DNA from: Nephrotoma appendiculata | Taxonomy: Eukaryota; Arthropoda; Insecta; Diptera; Tipulidae | NCBI GenBank assembly: GCA_947310385.1 | Contig: CAMZJQ010000042.1 | Coordinates: 62,001 to 126,000 of the forward strand | DNA: 64,000 nt | Direction of reading: 5' to 3' | In this document: piece by piece, positions 39,401 to 52,400 of the stretch | How positions within the stretch are numbered: the first letter of the stretch is position 1 | How the letters are laid out: every line of letters starts with the position of its first letter | Made by a program: the position numbers and the translations under genes | Notes under the pieces: model-generated | Databases searched by the model: none | What the model saw: only the letters and a program-made list of their open reading frames with translations | Told to the model about the DNA's origin: nothing

Positions 39401-42400
39401 TTCGATTTAGCGTTATGTACAATTTCGATTAATTTTTCCCATGTAACTTTTTTTTTATCATTCGTAGAAAAATGTCGCATTCTAGAAAAGTTCTTAGAAT
39501 TTAATTTTCTACAAATCTAGATTCTTTCGAAATTGGTCCAGCCACCAGGAGGTGGGTTTCTATTCCGACTATAATAGTTAAGATTTTAGAATTCTCCGCT
39601 TTTATTAACCTCAATATCAAACTGCATTCAAAATTTCATGTTGATATCATGAATGGAAGTACTATTTTTTTGAGTTTTAAATTTTCATACGACACAATCC
39701 ATTCGTTAGTTCGATTTAGCGTTATGTACAATTTCGATTAATTTTTCCCATGTAACTTTTTTTTTATCATTCGTAGAGAAATGTCGCATTCTACAAAAGT
39801 TCTTAGAATTTAATTTTCTACAAATCTAGATACTTTCGAAATTGGTCCAGCCACCAGGAGATGAGTTTCTATTCCGACTATAATAGTTAAGATTTTAGAA
39901 TTCTGCGCTTTTATTAACCTCAATATCAAGCTGCATTCAAAATTTCATGTTGATATCATGAATGGAAGTACTATTTTTTTGAGTTTTAAATTTTCATACG
40001 ACACAATCCATTCGTTAGTTCGATTTAGCGTTATGTACAATTTCGATTAATTTTTCCCATGTAACTTTTTTTTTATCATTCGTAGAGAAATGTCGCATTC
40101 TAGAAAAGTTCTTAGAATTTAATTTTCTACAAATCTAGATTCTTTCGAAATTGGTCCAGCCACCAGGAGATGAGTTTCTATTCCGACTATAATAGTTAAG
40201 ATTTTAGAATTCTCCGCTTTTATTAACCTCAATATCAAGCTGCATTCAAAATTTCATGTTGATATCATGAATGGAAGTACTATTTTTTTGAGTTTTAAAT
40301 TTTCATACGACACAATCCATTCGTTAGTTCGATTTAGCGTTATGTACAATTTCGATAAATTTTTCCCATGTAACTTTTTTTTTATCATTCGTAGAGAAAT
40401 GTCGCATTCTAGAAAAGTTCTTAGAATTTAATTTTCTACAAATCTAGATTCTTTCGAAATTGGTCTAGCCACCAGGAGATGAGTTTCTATTCCGACTATA
40501 ATAGTTAAGATTTTAGAATTCTCCGCTTTTATTAACCTCAATATCAAGCTGCATTCATAATTTCATGTTGATATCATGAATGGAAGTACTATTTTTTTGA
40601 GTTTTAAATTTTCATACGACACAATCCATTCGTTAGTTCGATTTAGCGTTATGTACAATTTCGATTAATTTTTCCCATGTAACTTTTTTTTTATCATTCG
40701 TAGAGAAATGTCGCATTCTAGAAAAGTTCTTAGAATTTAATTTTCTACAAATCTAGATTCTTTTGAAATTGGTCCAGCCACCAGGAGATGAGTTTCTATT
40801 CCGACTATAATAGTTAAGATTTTAGAATTCTCCGCTTTTATTAACCTCAATATCAAGCTGCATTCAAAATTTCATGTTGATATCATGAATGGAAGTACTA
40901 TTTTTTTGAGTTTTAAATTTTCATACGACACAATCCATTCGTCAGTTCGATTTAGCGTTATGTACAATTTCGATTAATTTTTCCCATGTAACTTTTTTTT
41001 ATCATTCGTAGAAAAATGTCGCATTCTAGAAAAGTTCTTAGAATTTAATTTTCTACGAATCTAGATTCTTTCGAAATTCGTCCAGCCACCAGGAGATGAG
41101 TTTCTATTCCGACTATAATAGTTAAGATTTTAGAATTCTCCGCTTTTATTAACCTCAATATCAAGCTGCATTCAAAATTTCATGTTGATATCATGAATGG
41201 AAGTACTATTTTTTTGAGTTTTAAATTTTCATACGACACAATCCATTCGTTAGTTCGATTTAGCGTTATGTACAATTTCGATTAATTTTTCCCATGTAAC
41301 TTTTTTTTTATCATTCGTAGAGAAATGTCGCATTCTAGAAAAGTTCTTAGAATTTAATTTTCTACAAATCTAGATACTTTCGAAATTGGTCCAGCCACCA
41401 GGAGATGAGTTTCTATTCCGACTATAATAGTTAAGATTTTAATATTCTCCGCTTTTATTAACCTCAATATCAAGCTGTATTCAAAATTTCATGTTGATAT
41501 CATGAATGGAAGTACTATTTTTTGAGTTTTAAATTTTCATACGACACAATCCATTCGTTAGTTCGATTTAGCGTTATGTACAATTTCGATTAATTTTTCC
41601 CATGTAACTTTTTTTTTATCATTCGTAGAGAAATGTCGCATTCTAGAAAAGTTCTTAGAATTTAATTTTCTACAAATCTAGATTTTTTCGAAATTGGTCC
41701 AGCCACCAGGAGATGAGTTTCTATTCCGACTATAATAGTTAAGATTTTAGAATTCTCCGCTTTTATTAACCTCAATATCAAGCTGCATTCATAATTTCAT
41801 GTTGATATCATGAATGGAAGTACTATTTTTTTGAGTTTTAAATTTTCATACGACACAATCCATTCGTTAGTTCGATTTAGCGTTATGTACAATTTCGATA
41901 AATTTTTCCCATGTAACTTTTTTTTTATCATTCGTAGAGAAATGTCGCATTCTAGAAAAGTTCTTAGAATTTAATTTTCTACAAATCTAGATTCTTTCGA
42001 AATTGGTCCAGCCACCAAAAGATGAGTTTCTATTCCGACTATAATAGTTAAGATTTTAGAATTCTCCGCTTTTATTAACCTCAATATCAAACTGCATTCA
42101 AAATTTCATGTTGATATCATGAATGGAAGTACTATTTTTTTGAGTTTTAAATTTTCATACGACACAATCCATTCGTTAGTTCGATTTAGCGTTATGTACA
42201 ATTTCGATTAATTTTTCCCATGTAACTGTTTTTTTATCATTCGTAGAGAAATGTCGCTTTCTAGAAAATTTCTTAGAATTTCATTTTCTACAAATCTAGA
42301 TTCTTTTGAAATTGGTCCAGCCACCAGGAGATGAGTTTCTATTCCGACTATAATAGTTAAGATTTTAGAATTCTCCGCTTTTATTAACCTCAATATCAAG

Positions 42401-43294
42401 CTGCATTCAAAATTTCATGTTGATATCATGAATGGAAGTACTATTTTTTTGAGTTTTAAATTTTCATACGACACAATCCATTCATTAGTTCGATTTAGCG
42501 TTATGTACAATTTCGATTAATTTTTCCCATGTAACTTTTTTTTTATCATTCGTAGAAAAATGTCGCATTCTAGAAAAGTTCTTAGAATTTAATTTTCTAC
42601 AAATCTAGATTCTTTCGAAATTGGTCCAGCCACCAGGAGATGAGTTTCTATTCCGACTATAATAGTTAAGATTTTAGAATTCTCCGCTTTTATTAACCTC
42701 AATATCAAGCTGCATTCAAAATTTCATGTTGATATCATGAATGGAAGTACTATTTTTTTGAGTTTTAAATTTTCATACGACACAATCCATTCGTTAGTTC
42801 GATTTAGCGTTATGTACAATTTCGATTAATTTTTCCCATGTAACTTTTTTTTTATCATTCGTAGAGAAATGTCGCATTCTAGAAAAGTTCTTAGAATTTA
42901 ATTTTCTACAAATCTAGATACTTTCGAAATTGGTCCAGCCACCAGGAGATGAGTTTCTATTCCGAATATAATAGTTAAGATTTTAGAATTCTGCGCTTTT
43001 ATTAACTTCAATATCAAGCTGCATTCAAAATTTCATGTTGATATCATGAATGGAAGTACTATTTTTTTGAGTTTTAAATTTTCATACGACACAATCCATT
43101 CGTTAGTTCGATTTAGCGTTATGTACAATTTCGATTAATTTTTCCCATGTAACTTTTTTTTTATCATTCGTAGAGAAATGTCGCTTTCTAGAAAAGTTCT
43201 TAGAATTTAATTTTCTACAAATCTAGATTCTTTCGAAATTGGTCCAGCCACCAGGAGATGAGTTTCTATTCCGACTATAATAGTTAAGATTTTA

Positions 43295-44221
43295 GAATTG
43301 TCCGCTTTTATTAACCTCAATATCAAGCTGCATTCAAAATTTCATGTTGATATCATGAATGGAAGTACTATTTTTTTGAGTTTTAAATTTTCATACGACA
43401 CAATCCATTCGTTAGTTCGATTTAGCGTTATGTACAATTTCGATTAATTTTTCCCATGTAACTTTTTTTTTATCATTCGTAGAAAAATGTCGCATTCTAG
43501 AAAAGTTCTTAGAATTTAATTTTCTACAAATCTAGATTCTTTCGAAATTGGTTCAGCCACCAGGAGATGAGTTTCTATTCCGACTATAATAGTTAAGATT
43601 TTAGAATTCTCCGCTTTTATTAACCTCAATATCAAGCTGCATTCAAAATTTCATGTTGATATCATGAATGGAAGTACTATTTTTTTGAGTTTTAAATTTT
43701 CATACGAAACAATCCATTCGTTAGATCGATTTAGCGTTATGTACAATTTCGATTAATTTTTCCCATGTAACTTTTTTTTTATCATTCGTAGAGAAATGTC
43801 GCATTCTAGAAAAGTTCTTAGAATTTAATTTTCTACAAATCTAGATACTTTCGAAATTGGTCCAGCCACCAGGAGATGAGTTTCTATTCCGAATATAATA
43901 GTTAAGATTTTAGAATTCTGCGCTTTTATTAACTTCAATATCAAGCTGCATTCAAAATTTCATGTTGATATCATGAATGGAAGTACTATTTTTTTGAGTT
44001 TTAAATTTTCATACGACACAATCCATTCGTTATGTCGATTTAGCGTTATGTACAATTTCGATTAATTTTTCCCATGTAACTTTTTTTTTATCATTCGTAG
44101 AGAAATGTCGCTTTCTAGAAAAGTTCTTAGAATTTAATTTTCTACAAATCTAGATTCTTTTGAAATTGGTCCAGCCACCAGGAGATGAGTTTCTATTCCG
44201 ACTATAATAGTTAAGATTTTA
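43295..44221. repeat. Extra three-monomer block unique to HOR unit 2
   Basis: The rare variant gaattgtccgc occurs at 43295 and again at 44222, 927 bases (three monomers) apart, while units 1 and 3 have it once. The extra block repeats gaatataat, ctgcgc with aacttcaat, and tcgctttct. It also contains a monomer with aaacaatcc and ttagatcg (near 43706) and ggttcagcc (near 43551), types otherwise found in the first 10 kb or near 62.7-63.4 kb, so it is not a simple local copy throughout. Confidence 0.8.
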
Positions 44222-44493
44222 GAATTGTCCGCTTTTATTAACCTCAATATCAAGCTGCATTCAAAATTTCATGTTGATATCATGAATGGAAGTACTATTT
44301 TTTTGAGTTTTAAATTTTCATACGACACAATCCATTCGTTAGTTCGATTTAGCGTTATGTACAATTTCGATTAATTTTTCCCATGTAACTTTTTTTTTAT
44401 CATTCGTAGAGAAATGTCGCATTCAATAAAAGTTCTTAGAATTTAATTTTCTACAAATCTAGATACTTTCGAAATTGGTCCAGCCACCAGGAG

Positions 44494-46100
44494 ATGAGTT
44501 TCTATTCCGACTATAAACCTGATGAATGTTACTTTACATACTTGAATAATTGTAATCAAACAACCTTAACTTCCATTGAAATCGATTATGATTCCGTGGT
44601 ACAAAAGATTTCCGAACTTAAAGATGATTTTTCATCCGGCCCTGACGGTCTACCATCCATCGTCATAAAAAACTGCAGTGATTTTCTTGCTCAGCCACTG
44701 ACGACACTTTTCCAAAAGTCACTTTCGCTTGGAATTTTTCCATCCATTTGGAAAAGCTCTTTTATAGTTCCAATTCATAAGAACGGCTGCAAATCAGACA
44801 TCTGTAATTACCGACCTATTGCAAAATTGTCTAGTATTCCTAAGTTGTTTGAAAGTATTGTGTATGATTCACTGTACTTTCATTGTAAACCGTTGTTTCC
44901 GACAATCAGCATGGCTTTCTCAAAGCACGGTCCACGACCACAAACCTTATTGAATTCACTTCACAAACACTAAATACGATGGAAGCAGGAAAAGAGGTTG
45001 ACGTTATTTTCACCGATTTTAGCAAGGCGTTTGACAGGATTTCTCATGAAGTTATTTTGTTTAAGCTTAGGGTCCTTGGCTTTCCTCCCCAAATTCTCCG
45101 TTGGGTGGGCTCTTATCTCAAAGGCCGTTTATACCATGTTCTATTCAGGTCATCAGTATCAACTCATATATCAGCAACATCTGGAGTGCCCCAGGGCAGC
45201 CATCTGGGGCCAATTTTTTTCATTCTATCAATCAACGACGCTGATTGTTTAATAAAAAATTCATCGATATCTATATACGCCGATGACATGAAGATTTACA
45301 AACGGATTTCAAACATTACCGACAAGAGCCTATTACAATCCGACCTCAATAACTTCTCCACTTGGTGTTCAAAGAACAACCTTGATCTGAACGTGGGTAA
45401 ATGTCAGACAATCACCTACTCTCGAAAACGTGTACAGTCCATTTCTCGCAACTATTACATTAACAGCGATGCAATTACCAGAGCCAGTTCTGTTCGTGAT
45501 TTGGGAGTCATTTGCGACAGTGAATTGAATTTCAGACAACACATCGATCGTATTATCAATCAAGCCAACTCTGCCCTCGGTTTCATCAAGCGTTGGTCGA
45601 AAGAATTCGATGATCCTTATGTTACGAAGGCTCTCTATTCAACATTCGTTCGTCCCCTGCTCGAGTATGCTAGCCAGGTGTGGTCGCCTTATCATGAGGT
45701 TCATATTAAGAGGATTGAAGCAGTCCAGCGAAGATTTCTTCGCTTTGCTTTACGGGGGCTACCGTGGGTGGACATGTTCAACCTGCCTCCATATCAGGAT
45801 CGTCTAAAGCTAATTAAATTACAACCACTTAGTAAGCGCCGAGTTGCTGCAGACGTGGTTTTCATTCATCAAATACTAACCGGAAGTATCGATTCTCCAG
45901 TTCTGCTTGGTAAAATTAATCTAAATATAAATTCACGAGATTTAAGAACGGTACCTATGTTTAGAATCGACCCTCATCGAACTGATTACGGAAAGTATGA
46001 GCCCGTCTCTAGAATGCTGTTCGAAGCTAATCAGCACTTCCATTTGATCGATTTTAATATGACGAAACGCATGTTGAAAAAACATTTTTATTTTTCTTGA
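44494..46100 (+). pseudogene. Reverse transcriptase, frameshifted (copy 2)
   Basis: Carries the same break as copy 1: the T run at 44896-44898 has three Ts instead of four, giving a 159-codon N-terminal fragment (44494-44973, stop TAA) and a 373-codon fragment (44979-46100) starting at the internal methionine. Both fragments translate identically to those of copy 1. They have SGPDGLPS, PIHKNG and NYRPIA in the first, and FTDFSKAF, SGVPQGS and YADD in the second. The start ATG again lies in satellite sequence 23 bases before the junction. The shared deletion shows copies 1 and 2 share an ancestor that copy 3 lacks, at least at this site. Confidence 0.93.
44512..44516 (+). repeat. Left target-site copy, retroelement 2 (TATAA)
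   Basis: The same pentamer in the same monomer position as at copy 1; the matching right-hand TATAA is at 46469-46473. Confidence 0.65.
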
Positions 46101-46187
46101 TTATAGTTTGATGTTTTATTTAACTTATTTGTTTTTATTTGTTTCATTTTATTCTGCTTTATTTTATCTATTTTAAATCTGCTTGTA

Positions 46188-46206
46188 CTAAGCAGACTCG
46201 ACTTCC
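46188..46206 (+). other. Stem-loop in 3' UTR, copy 2
   Basis: tctgctt and aagcaga form a 7 bp stem with loop gtact, unchanged from copy 1. Confidence 0.6.
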
Positions 46207-46409
46207 GTTTTCCTTCCGTCTGCGATGGGTATCGTTTTGCTTGACTATTCACTTAGCTATTCATTTATAATCATATTTGATTTTTATACTTTACATATTT
46301 AGCCATTTCAACATTCAATTTTTCAATTTCACTGGTTAGGCAACTCGATATCCTTGTTTATAATTCACTTGAATTATACTCAAAAAAATAATAATAATAC
46401 AGATGGAGA

Positions 46410-46430
46410 CTCCCCGCGCGCGGTTGGGAG
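46410..46430 (+). other. G+C-rich hairpin before the tail, copy 2
   Basis: ctccc and gggag enclose cgcgcgcggtt, identical to the other copies. Confidence 0.6.
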
Positions 46431-46468
46431 GGGTAATAGGTCATTGGGATAATTATTATTATTATTAT

Positions 46469-49400
46469 TATAATAGTTAAGATTTTAGAATTCTGCGCTT
46501 TTATTAACCTCAATATCAAGCTGCATTCAAAATTTCATGTTGATATCATGAATGGAAGTACTATTTTTTTGAGTTTTAAATTTTCATACGACACAATCCA
46601 TTCGTTAGTTCGATTTAGCGTTATGTACAATTTCGATTAATTTTTCCCATGTAACTTTTTTTTTATCATTCGTAGAGAAATGTCGCATTCTACAAAAGTT
46701 CTTAGAATTTAATTTTCTACAAATCTAGATACTTTCGAAATTGGTCCAGCCACCAGGAGATGAGTTTCTATTCCGACTATAATAGTTAAGATTTTAGAAT
46801 TCTGCGCTTTTATTAACCTCAATATCAAGCTGCATTCAAAATTTCATGTTGATATCATGAATGGAAGTACTATTTTTTTGAGTTTTAAATTTTCATACGA
46901 CACAATCCATTCGTTAGTTCGATTTAGCGTTATGTACAATTTCGATTAATTTTTCCCATGTAACTTTTTTTTATCATTCGTAGAGAAATGTCGCATTCTA
47001 GAAAAGTTCTTAGAATTTAATTTTCTACAAATCTAGATTCTTTCGAAATTGGTCCAGCCACCAGGAGATGAGTTTCTATTTCGACTATAATAGTTAAGAT
47101 TTTAGAATTCTCCGCTTTTATTAACCTCAATATCAAGCTGCATTCAAAATTTCATGTTGATATCATGAATGGAAGTACTATTTTTTTGAGTTTTAAATTT
47201 TTATACGACACAATACATTCGTTAGTTCGATTTAGCGTTATGTAAAATTTCGATTAATTTTTCCCATGTAACTTTTTTTTTATCATTCGTAGAGAAATGT
47301 CGCATTCTAAAAAAGTTCTTAGAATTTAATTTTCTACAAATCTAGATTCTTTCGAAATTGGTCCAGCCACCAGGAGATGAGTTTCTATTCCGACTATAAT
47401 AGTTAAGATTTTAGAATTCTCCGCTTTTATTAACCTCAATATCAAGCTGCATTCAAAATTTCATGTTGATATCATGAATGGAAGTACTATTTTTTTGAGT
47501 TTTAAATTTTCATACGACACAATCCATTCGTTAGTTCGATTTAGCGTTATGTACAATTTCGATTAATTTTTCCCATGTAACTTTTTTTTTATCATTCGTA
47601 GAAAAATGTCGCATTCTAGAAAATTTCTTAGAATTTAATTTTCTACAAATCTAGATTCTTTCGAAATTGGTCCAGCCACCAGGAGATGAGTTTCTATTCC
47701 GACTATAATAGTTAAGATTTTAGAATTCTCCGCTTTTATTAACCTCAATATCAAGCTGCATTCAAAATTTCATGTTGATATCATGAATGGAAGTACTATT
47801 TTTTTGAGTTTTAAATTTTCATACGACACAATCCATTCGTTAGTTCGATTTAGCGTTATGTACAATTTCGATTAATTTTTCCCATGTAACTTTTTTTTAT
47901 CATTCGTAGAGAAATGTCGCATTCTAGAAAAGTTCTTAGAATTTAATTTTCTACAAATCTAGATTCTTTCGAAATTGGTCCAGCCACCAGGAGATGAGTT
48001 TCTATTCCGACTATAATAGTTAAGATTTTAGAATTCTCCGCTTTTATTAACCTCAATATCAAGCTGCATTCAAAATTTCATGTTGATATCATGAATGAAA
48101 GTATGTACTATTTTTTTGAGTTTTAAATTTTCATACGACACAATCCATTCGTTAGTTCGATTTAGCGTTATGTACAATTTCGATTAATTTTTCCCATGTA
48201 ACTTTTTTTTTATCATTCGTAGAGAAATGTCGCATTCTAGAAAAGTTCTTAGAATTTAATTTTCTACAAATCTAGATTCTTTCGAAATTGGTCCAGCCAC
48301 CAGGAGATGAGTTTCTATTCCGACTATAATAGTTAAGATTTTAGAATTCTGCGCTTTTATTAACCTCAATATTAAGCTGCATTCAAAATTTCATATTGAT
48401 ATCATGAATGGAAGTACTATTTTTTTGAGTTTTAAATTTTCATACGACACAATCCATTCGTTAGTTCGATTTAGCGTTATGTACAATTTCGATAAATTTT
48501 TCCTATGTAACTTTTTTTTTATCATTCGTAGAGAAATGTCGCATTCTAGAAAAGTTCTTAGAATTTAATTTTCTACAAATCTAGATTCTTTCGAAATTGG
48601 CCCAGCCACCAGGAGATGAGTGTCTATTCCGACTATAATAGTTAAGATTTTAGAATTCTCCGCTTTTATTAACCTCAATATCAAGCTGCATTCAAAATTT
48701 CATGTTGATATCATGAATGGAAGTACTATTTTTTTGAGTTTTAAATTTTCATACGACACAATCCATTCGTTAGTTCGATTTAGCGTCATGTACAATTTCG
48801 ATTAATTTTTCCCATGTAACTTTTTTTTTATCATTCGTAGAGAAATGTCGCATTCTAGAAAAGTTCTTAGAATTTAATTTTCTACAAATCTAGATTCTTT
48901 CGAAATTGGTCCAGCCACCAGGAGATGAGTTTCTATTCCGACTATAATAGTTAAGATTTTAGAATTCTCCGCTTTTATTAACCTCAATATCAAGCTGCAT
49001 TCAAAATTTCATGTTGATATCATGAATGGAAGTACTATTTTTTTGAGTTTTAAATTTTCATACGACACAATCCATTCGTTAGTTCGATTTAGCGTTATGT
49101 ACAATTTCGATTAATTTTTCCGATTTAACTTTTTTTTTATCATTCGTAGAGAAATGTCGCATTCTAGAACAGTTCTAAGAATTTAATTTTCTACAAATCT
49201 AGATTCTTTCGAAATTGGTCCAGCCACCAGGAGATGAGTTTCTATTCCGACTATAATAGTTAAGATTTTAGAATTCTCCGCTTTTATTAACCTCAATATT
49301 AAGCTGCATTCAAAATTTCATGTTGATATCATGAATGGAAGTACTATTTTTTTGAGTTTTAAATTTTCATACGACACAATCCATTCGTTAGTTCGATTTA

Positions 49401-52400
49401 GCGTTATGTACAATTTCGATTAATTTTTCCCATGTAACTTTTTTTTTATCATTCGTAGAGAAATGTCGCATTCTATAAAAGTTCTTAGAATTTAATTTTC
49501 TACAAACCTAGATTCTTTCAAAAATGGTCCAGCCACCAGGAGATGAGTTTCTATTCCGACTATAATAGTTAAGATTTTAGAATTCTCTGCTTTTATTAAC
49601 CTCAATATCAAGCTGCATTCAAAATTTCATGTTGATATCATGAATGGAAGTACTATTTTTTTGAGTTTTAAATTTTCATACGACACAATCCATTCGTTAG
49701 TTCGATTTAGCGTTATGTACAATTTCGATTAATTTTTCCCATGTAACTTTTTTTTATCATTCGTAGAAAAATGTCGCATGCTAGAAAAGTTCTTAGAATT
49801 TAATTTTCTACAAATCTAGATTCTTTCGAAATTGGTCCAGCCACCAGGAGATGAGTTTCTATTCCGACTATAATAGTTAAGATTTTAGAATTCTCCGCTT
49901 TTATTAACCTCAATATCAAGTTGCATTCAAAATTTCATGTTGATATCATGAATGGAAGTACTATTTTTTTGAGTTTTAAACTTTCATACGACACAATCCA
50001 TTCGTTAGTTCGATTTAGCGTTATGTACAATTTCGATTAATTTTTCCCATGTAACTTTTTTTTATCATTCGTAGAGAAATGTCGCATTCTAGAAAAGTTC
50101 TTAGAATTTAATTTTCTACAAATCTAGATACTTTCGAAATTGGTCCAGCCACCAGGAGATGAGTTTCTATTCCGACTATAATAGTTAAGATTTTAGAATT
50201 CTGCGCTTTTATTAACCTCAATATCAAGCTGCATTCAAAATTTCATGTTGATATCATGAATGGAAGTACTATTTTTTTGAGTTTTAAATTTTCATACGAC
50301 ACAATCCATTCGTTAGTTCGATTTAGCGTTATGTACAATTTCGATTAATTTTTCCCATGTAACTTTTTTTTATCATTCGTAGAGAAATGTCGGATTCTAG
50401 AAAAGTTCTTAGAATTTAATTTTCTACAAATCTAGATTCTTTCGAAATTGGTCCAGCCACCAGGAGATGAGTTTCTATTCCGACTATAATAGTTAAGATT
50501 TTAGAATTCTCCGCTTTTATTAACCTCAATATCAAGCTGCATTCAAAATTTCATGTTGATATCATGAATGGAAGTACTATTTTTTTGAGTTTTAAATTTT
50601 CATACGACACAATCCATTCGTTAGTTCGATTTAGCGTCATGTACAATTTCGATTAATTTTTCCCATGTAACTTTTTTTTTATCATTCGTAGAGAAATGTC
50701 GCATTCTAGAAAAGTTCTTAGAATTTAATTTTCTACAAATCTAGATTCTTTCGAAATTGGTCCAGCCACCAGGAGATAAGTTTCTATTCCGACTATAATA
50801 GTTAAGATTTTAGAATTCTCCGCTTTTATTAACCTCAATATCAAGCTGCATTCAAAATTTCATGTTGATATCATGAATGGAAGTACTATTTTTTTGAGTT
50901 TTAAATTTTCATACGACACAATCCATTCGTTAGTTCGATTTAGCGTTATGTACAATTTCGATTAATTTTTCCCATGTAACTTTTTTTTTATCATTCGTAG
51001 AGAAATGTCGCATTCTAGAAAAGTTCTTAGAATTTCATTTTCTACAAATCTAGATTCTTTAAAAATTGGTCCAGCCACCAGGAGATGAGTTTCTATTCCG
51101 ACTATAATAGTTAAGATTTTAGAATTCTCCGCTTTTATTAACCTCAATATCAAGCTGCATTCATAATTTTATGTTGATATCATGAATGGAAGTACTATTT
51201 TTTTGAGTTTTAAATTTTCATACGACACAATCCATTCGTTAGTTCGATTAAGCGTTATGTACAATTTCGATTAATTTTTCCCATGTAACTTTTTTTTATC
51301 ATTCGTAGAGAAATGTCGCATTCTAGAAAAGTTCTTAGAATTTAATTTTCTACAAATCTAGATTCTTTCGAAATTGGTCCAGCCACCAGGAGATGAGTTT
51401 CTATTCCGACTATAAAAGATAAGATTTTAGAATTCTCCGCTTTAATTAACCTCAATATCAAGCTGCATTCAAAATTTCATGTTGATATCATGAATGAAAG
51501 TACTTTATTTTGAGTTTTAAATTTTCATACGACACAATCCATTCGTTAGTTCGATTTAGCGTTATGTACAATTTCGATTAATTTTTCCCATGTAACTTTT
51601 TTTTTATCATTCGTAGAGAAATGTCGCATTCTACAAAAGTTCTTAGAATTTAATTTTCTACAAATCTAGATTCTTTCGAAATTGGTCCAGCCACCAGGAG
51701 ATGGGTTTCTATTCCGACTATAATAGTTAAGATTTTAGAATTCTCCGCTTTTATTAACCTCAATATCAAGCTGCATTCAAAATTTCATGTTGATATCATG
51801 AATGGAAGTACTATTTTTTTGAGTTTTAAATTTTCATACGACACAATCCATTCGTTAGTTCGATTTAGCGTTATGTACAATTTCGATTAATTTTTCCCAT
51901 GTAACTTTTTTTTATCATTCGTAGAAAAATGTCGCATGCTAGAAAAGTTCTTAGAATTTAATTTTCTACAAATCTAGATTCTTTCGAAATTGGTCCAGCC
52001 ACCAGGAGGTGAGTTTCTATTCCGACTATAATAGTTAAGATTTTAGAATTCTCCGCTTTTATTAACCTCAATATCAAACTGCATTCAAAATTTCATGTTG
52101 ATATCATGAATGGAAGTACTATTTTTTTGAGTTTTAAATTTTCATACGACACAATCCATTCGTTAGTTCGATTTAGCGTTATGTACAATTTCGATTAATT
52201 TTTCCCATGTAACTTTTTTTTTATCATTCGTAGAGAAATGTCGCATTCTACAAAAGTTCTTAGAATTTAATTTTCTACAAATCTAGATACTTTCAAAATT
52301 GGTCCAGCCACCAGGAGATGAGTTTCTATTCCGACTATAATAGTTAAGATTTTAGAATTCTGCGCTTTTATTAACCTCAATATCAAGCTGCATTCAAAAT

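Larger units (their letters stand above)
33703..44516. repeat. Satellite array, segment 2 (35 monomers)
   Basis: 10814 bases between retroelement copies 1 and 2, that is 35 monomers of 309. It starts with the right half of the interrupted monomer (TATAA at 33703-33707, then gaattctgcgc) and ends with the left half of the next interrupted one (TATAA at 44512-44516). It contains the last third of HOR unit 1 and most of unit 2. No gene is seen. Confidence 0.97.
44517..46468 (+). mobile_element. 5'-truncated non-LTR retrotransposon, copy 2
   Basis: 1952 bp, the same length as copy 1. The only difference I noticed between them is the 3' UTR base near 46138 (A here, G in copy 1). It has identical ends, an identical position in the monomer and the same flanking variants: cattcaataaaag before, gaattctgcgc and cattctacaaaag after. 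This copy therefore arose by duplication of the surrounding array, not by a second insertion. Domain content is as in copy 1. Confidence 0.93.
46101..46468 (+). other. 3' UTR and tail of retroelement 2
   Basis: Same layout as copy 1 with gtttttattt near 46138. It contains the stem-loop at 46188-46206, the G+C-rich hairpin at 46410-46430 and the (ATT)6 tail at 46452-46469. Confidence 0.85.
36661..49120. repeat. Retroelement-containing HOR, unit 2
   Basis: Repeats unit 1: ttccgatttaac at about 36660, gtcggattc near 37933, ttctttaaaaattgg near 38598, ctataaaagataag near 38951, gaatgaaagtactttattttgag near 39034, retroelement copy 2 at 44517. It is about 12.46 kb against about 11.53 kb for unit 1. 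The difference is whole monomers: one extra near 41.4 kb (shared with unit 3), three extra just before the retroelement (43.3-44.2 kb), and one missing between about 48.8 and 49.1 kb. Confidence 0.85.
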
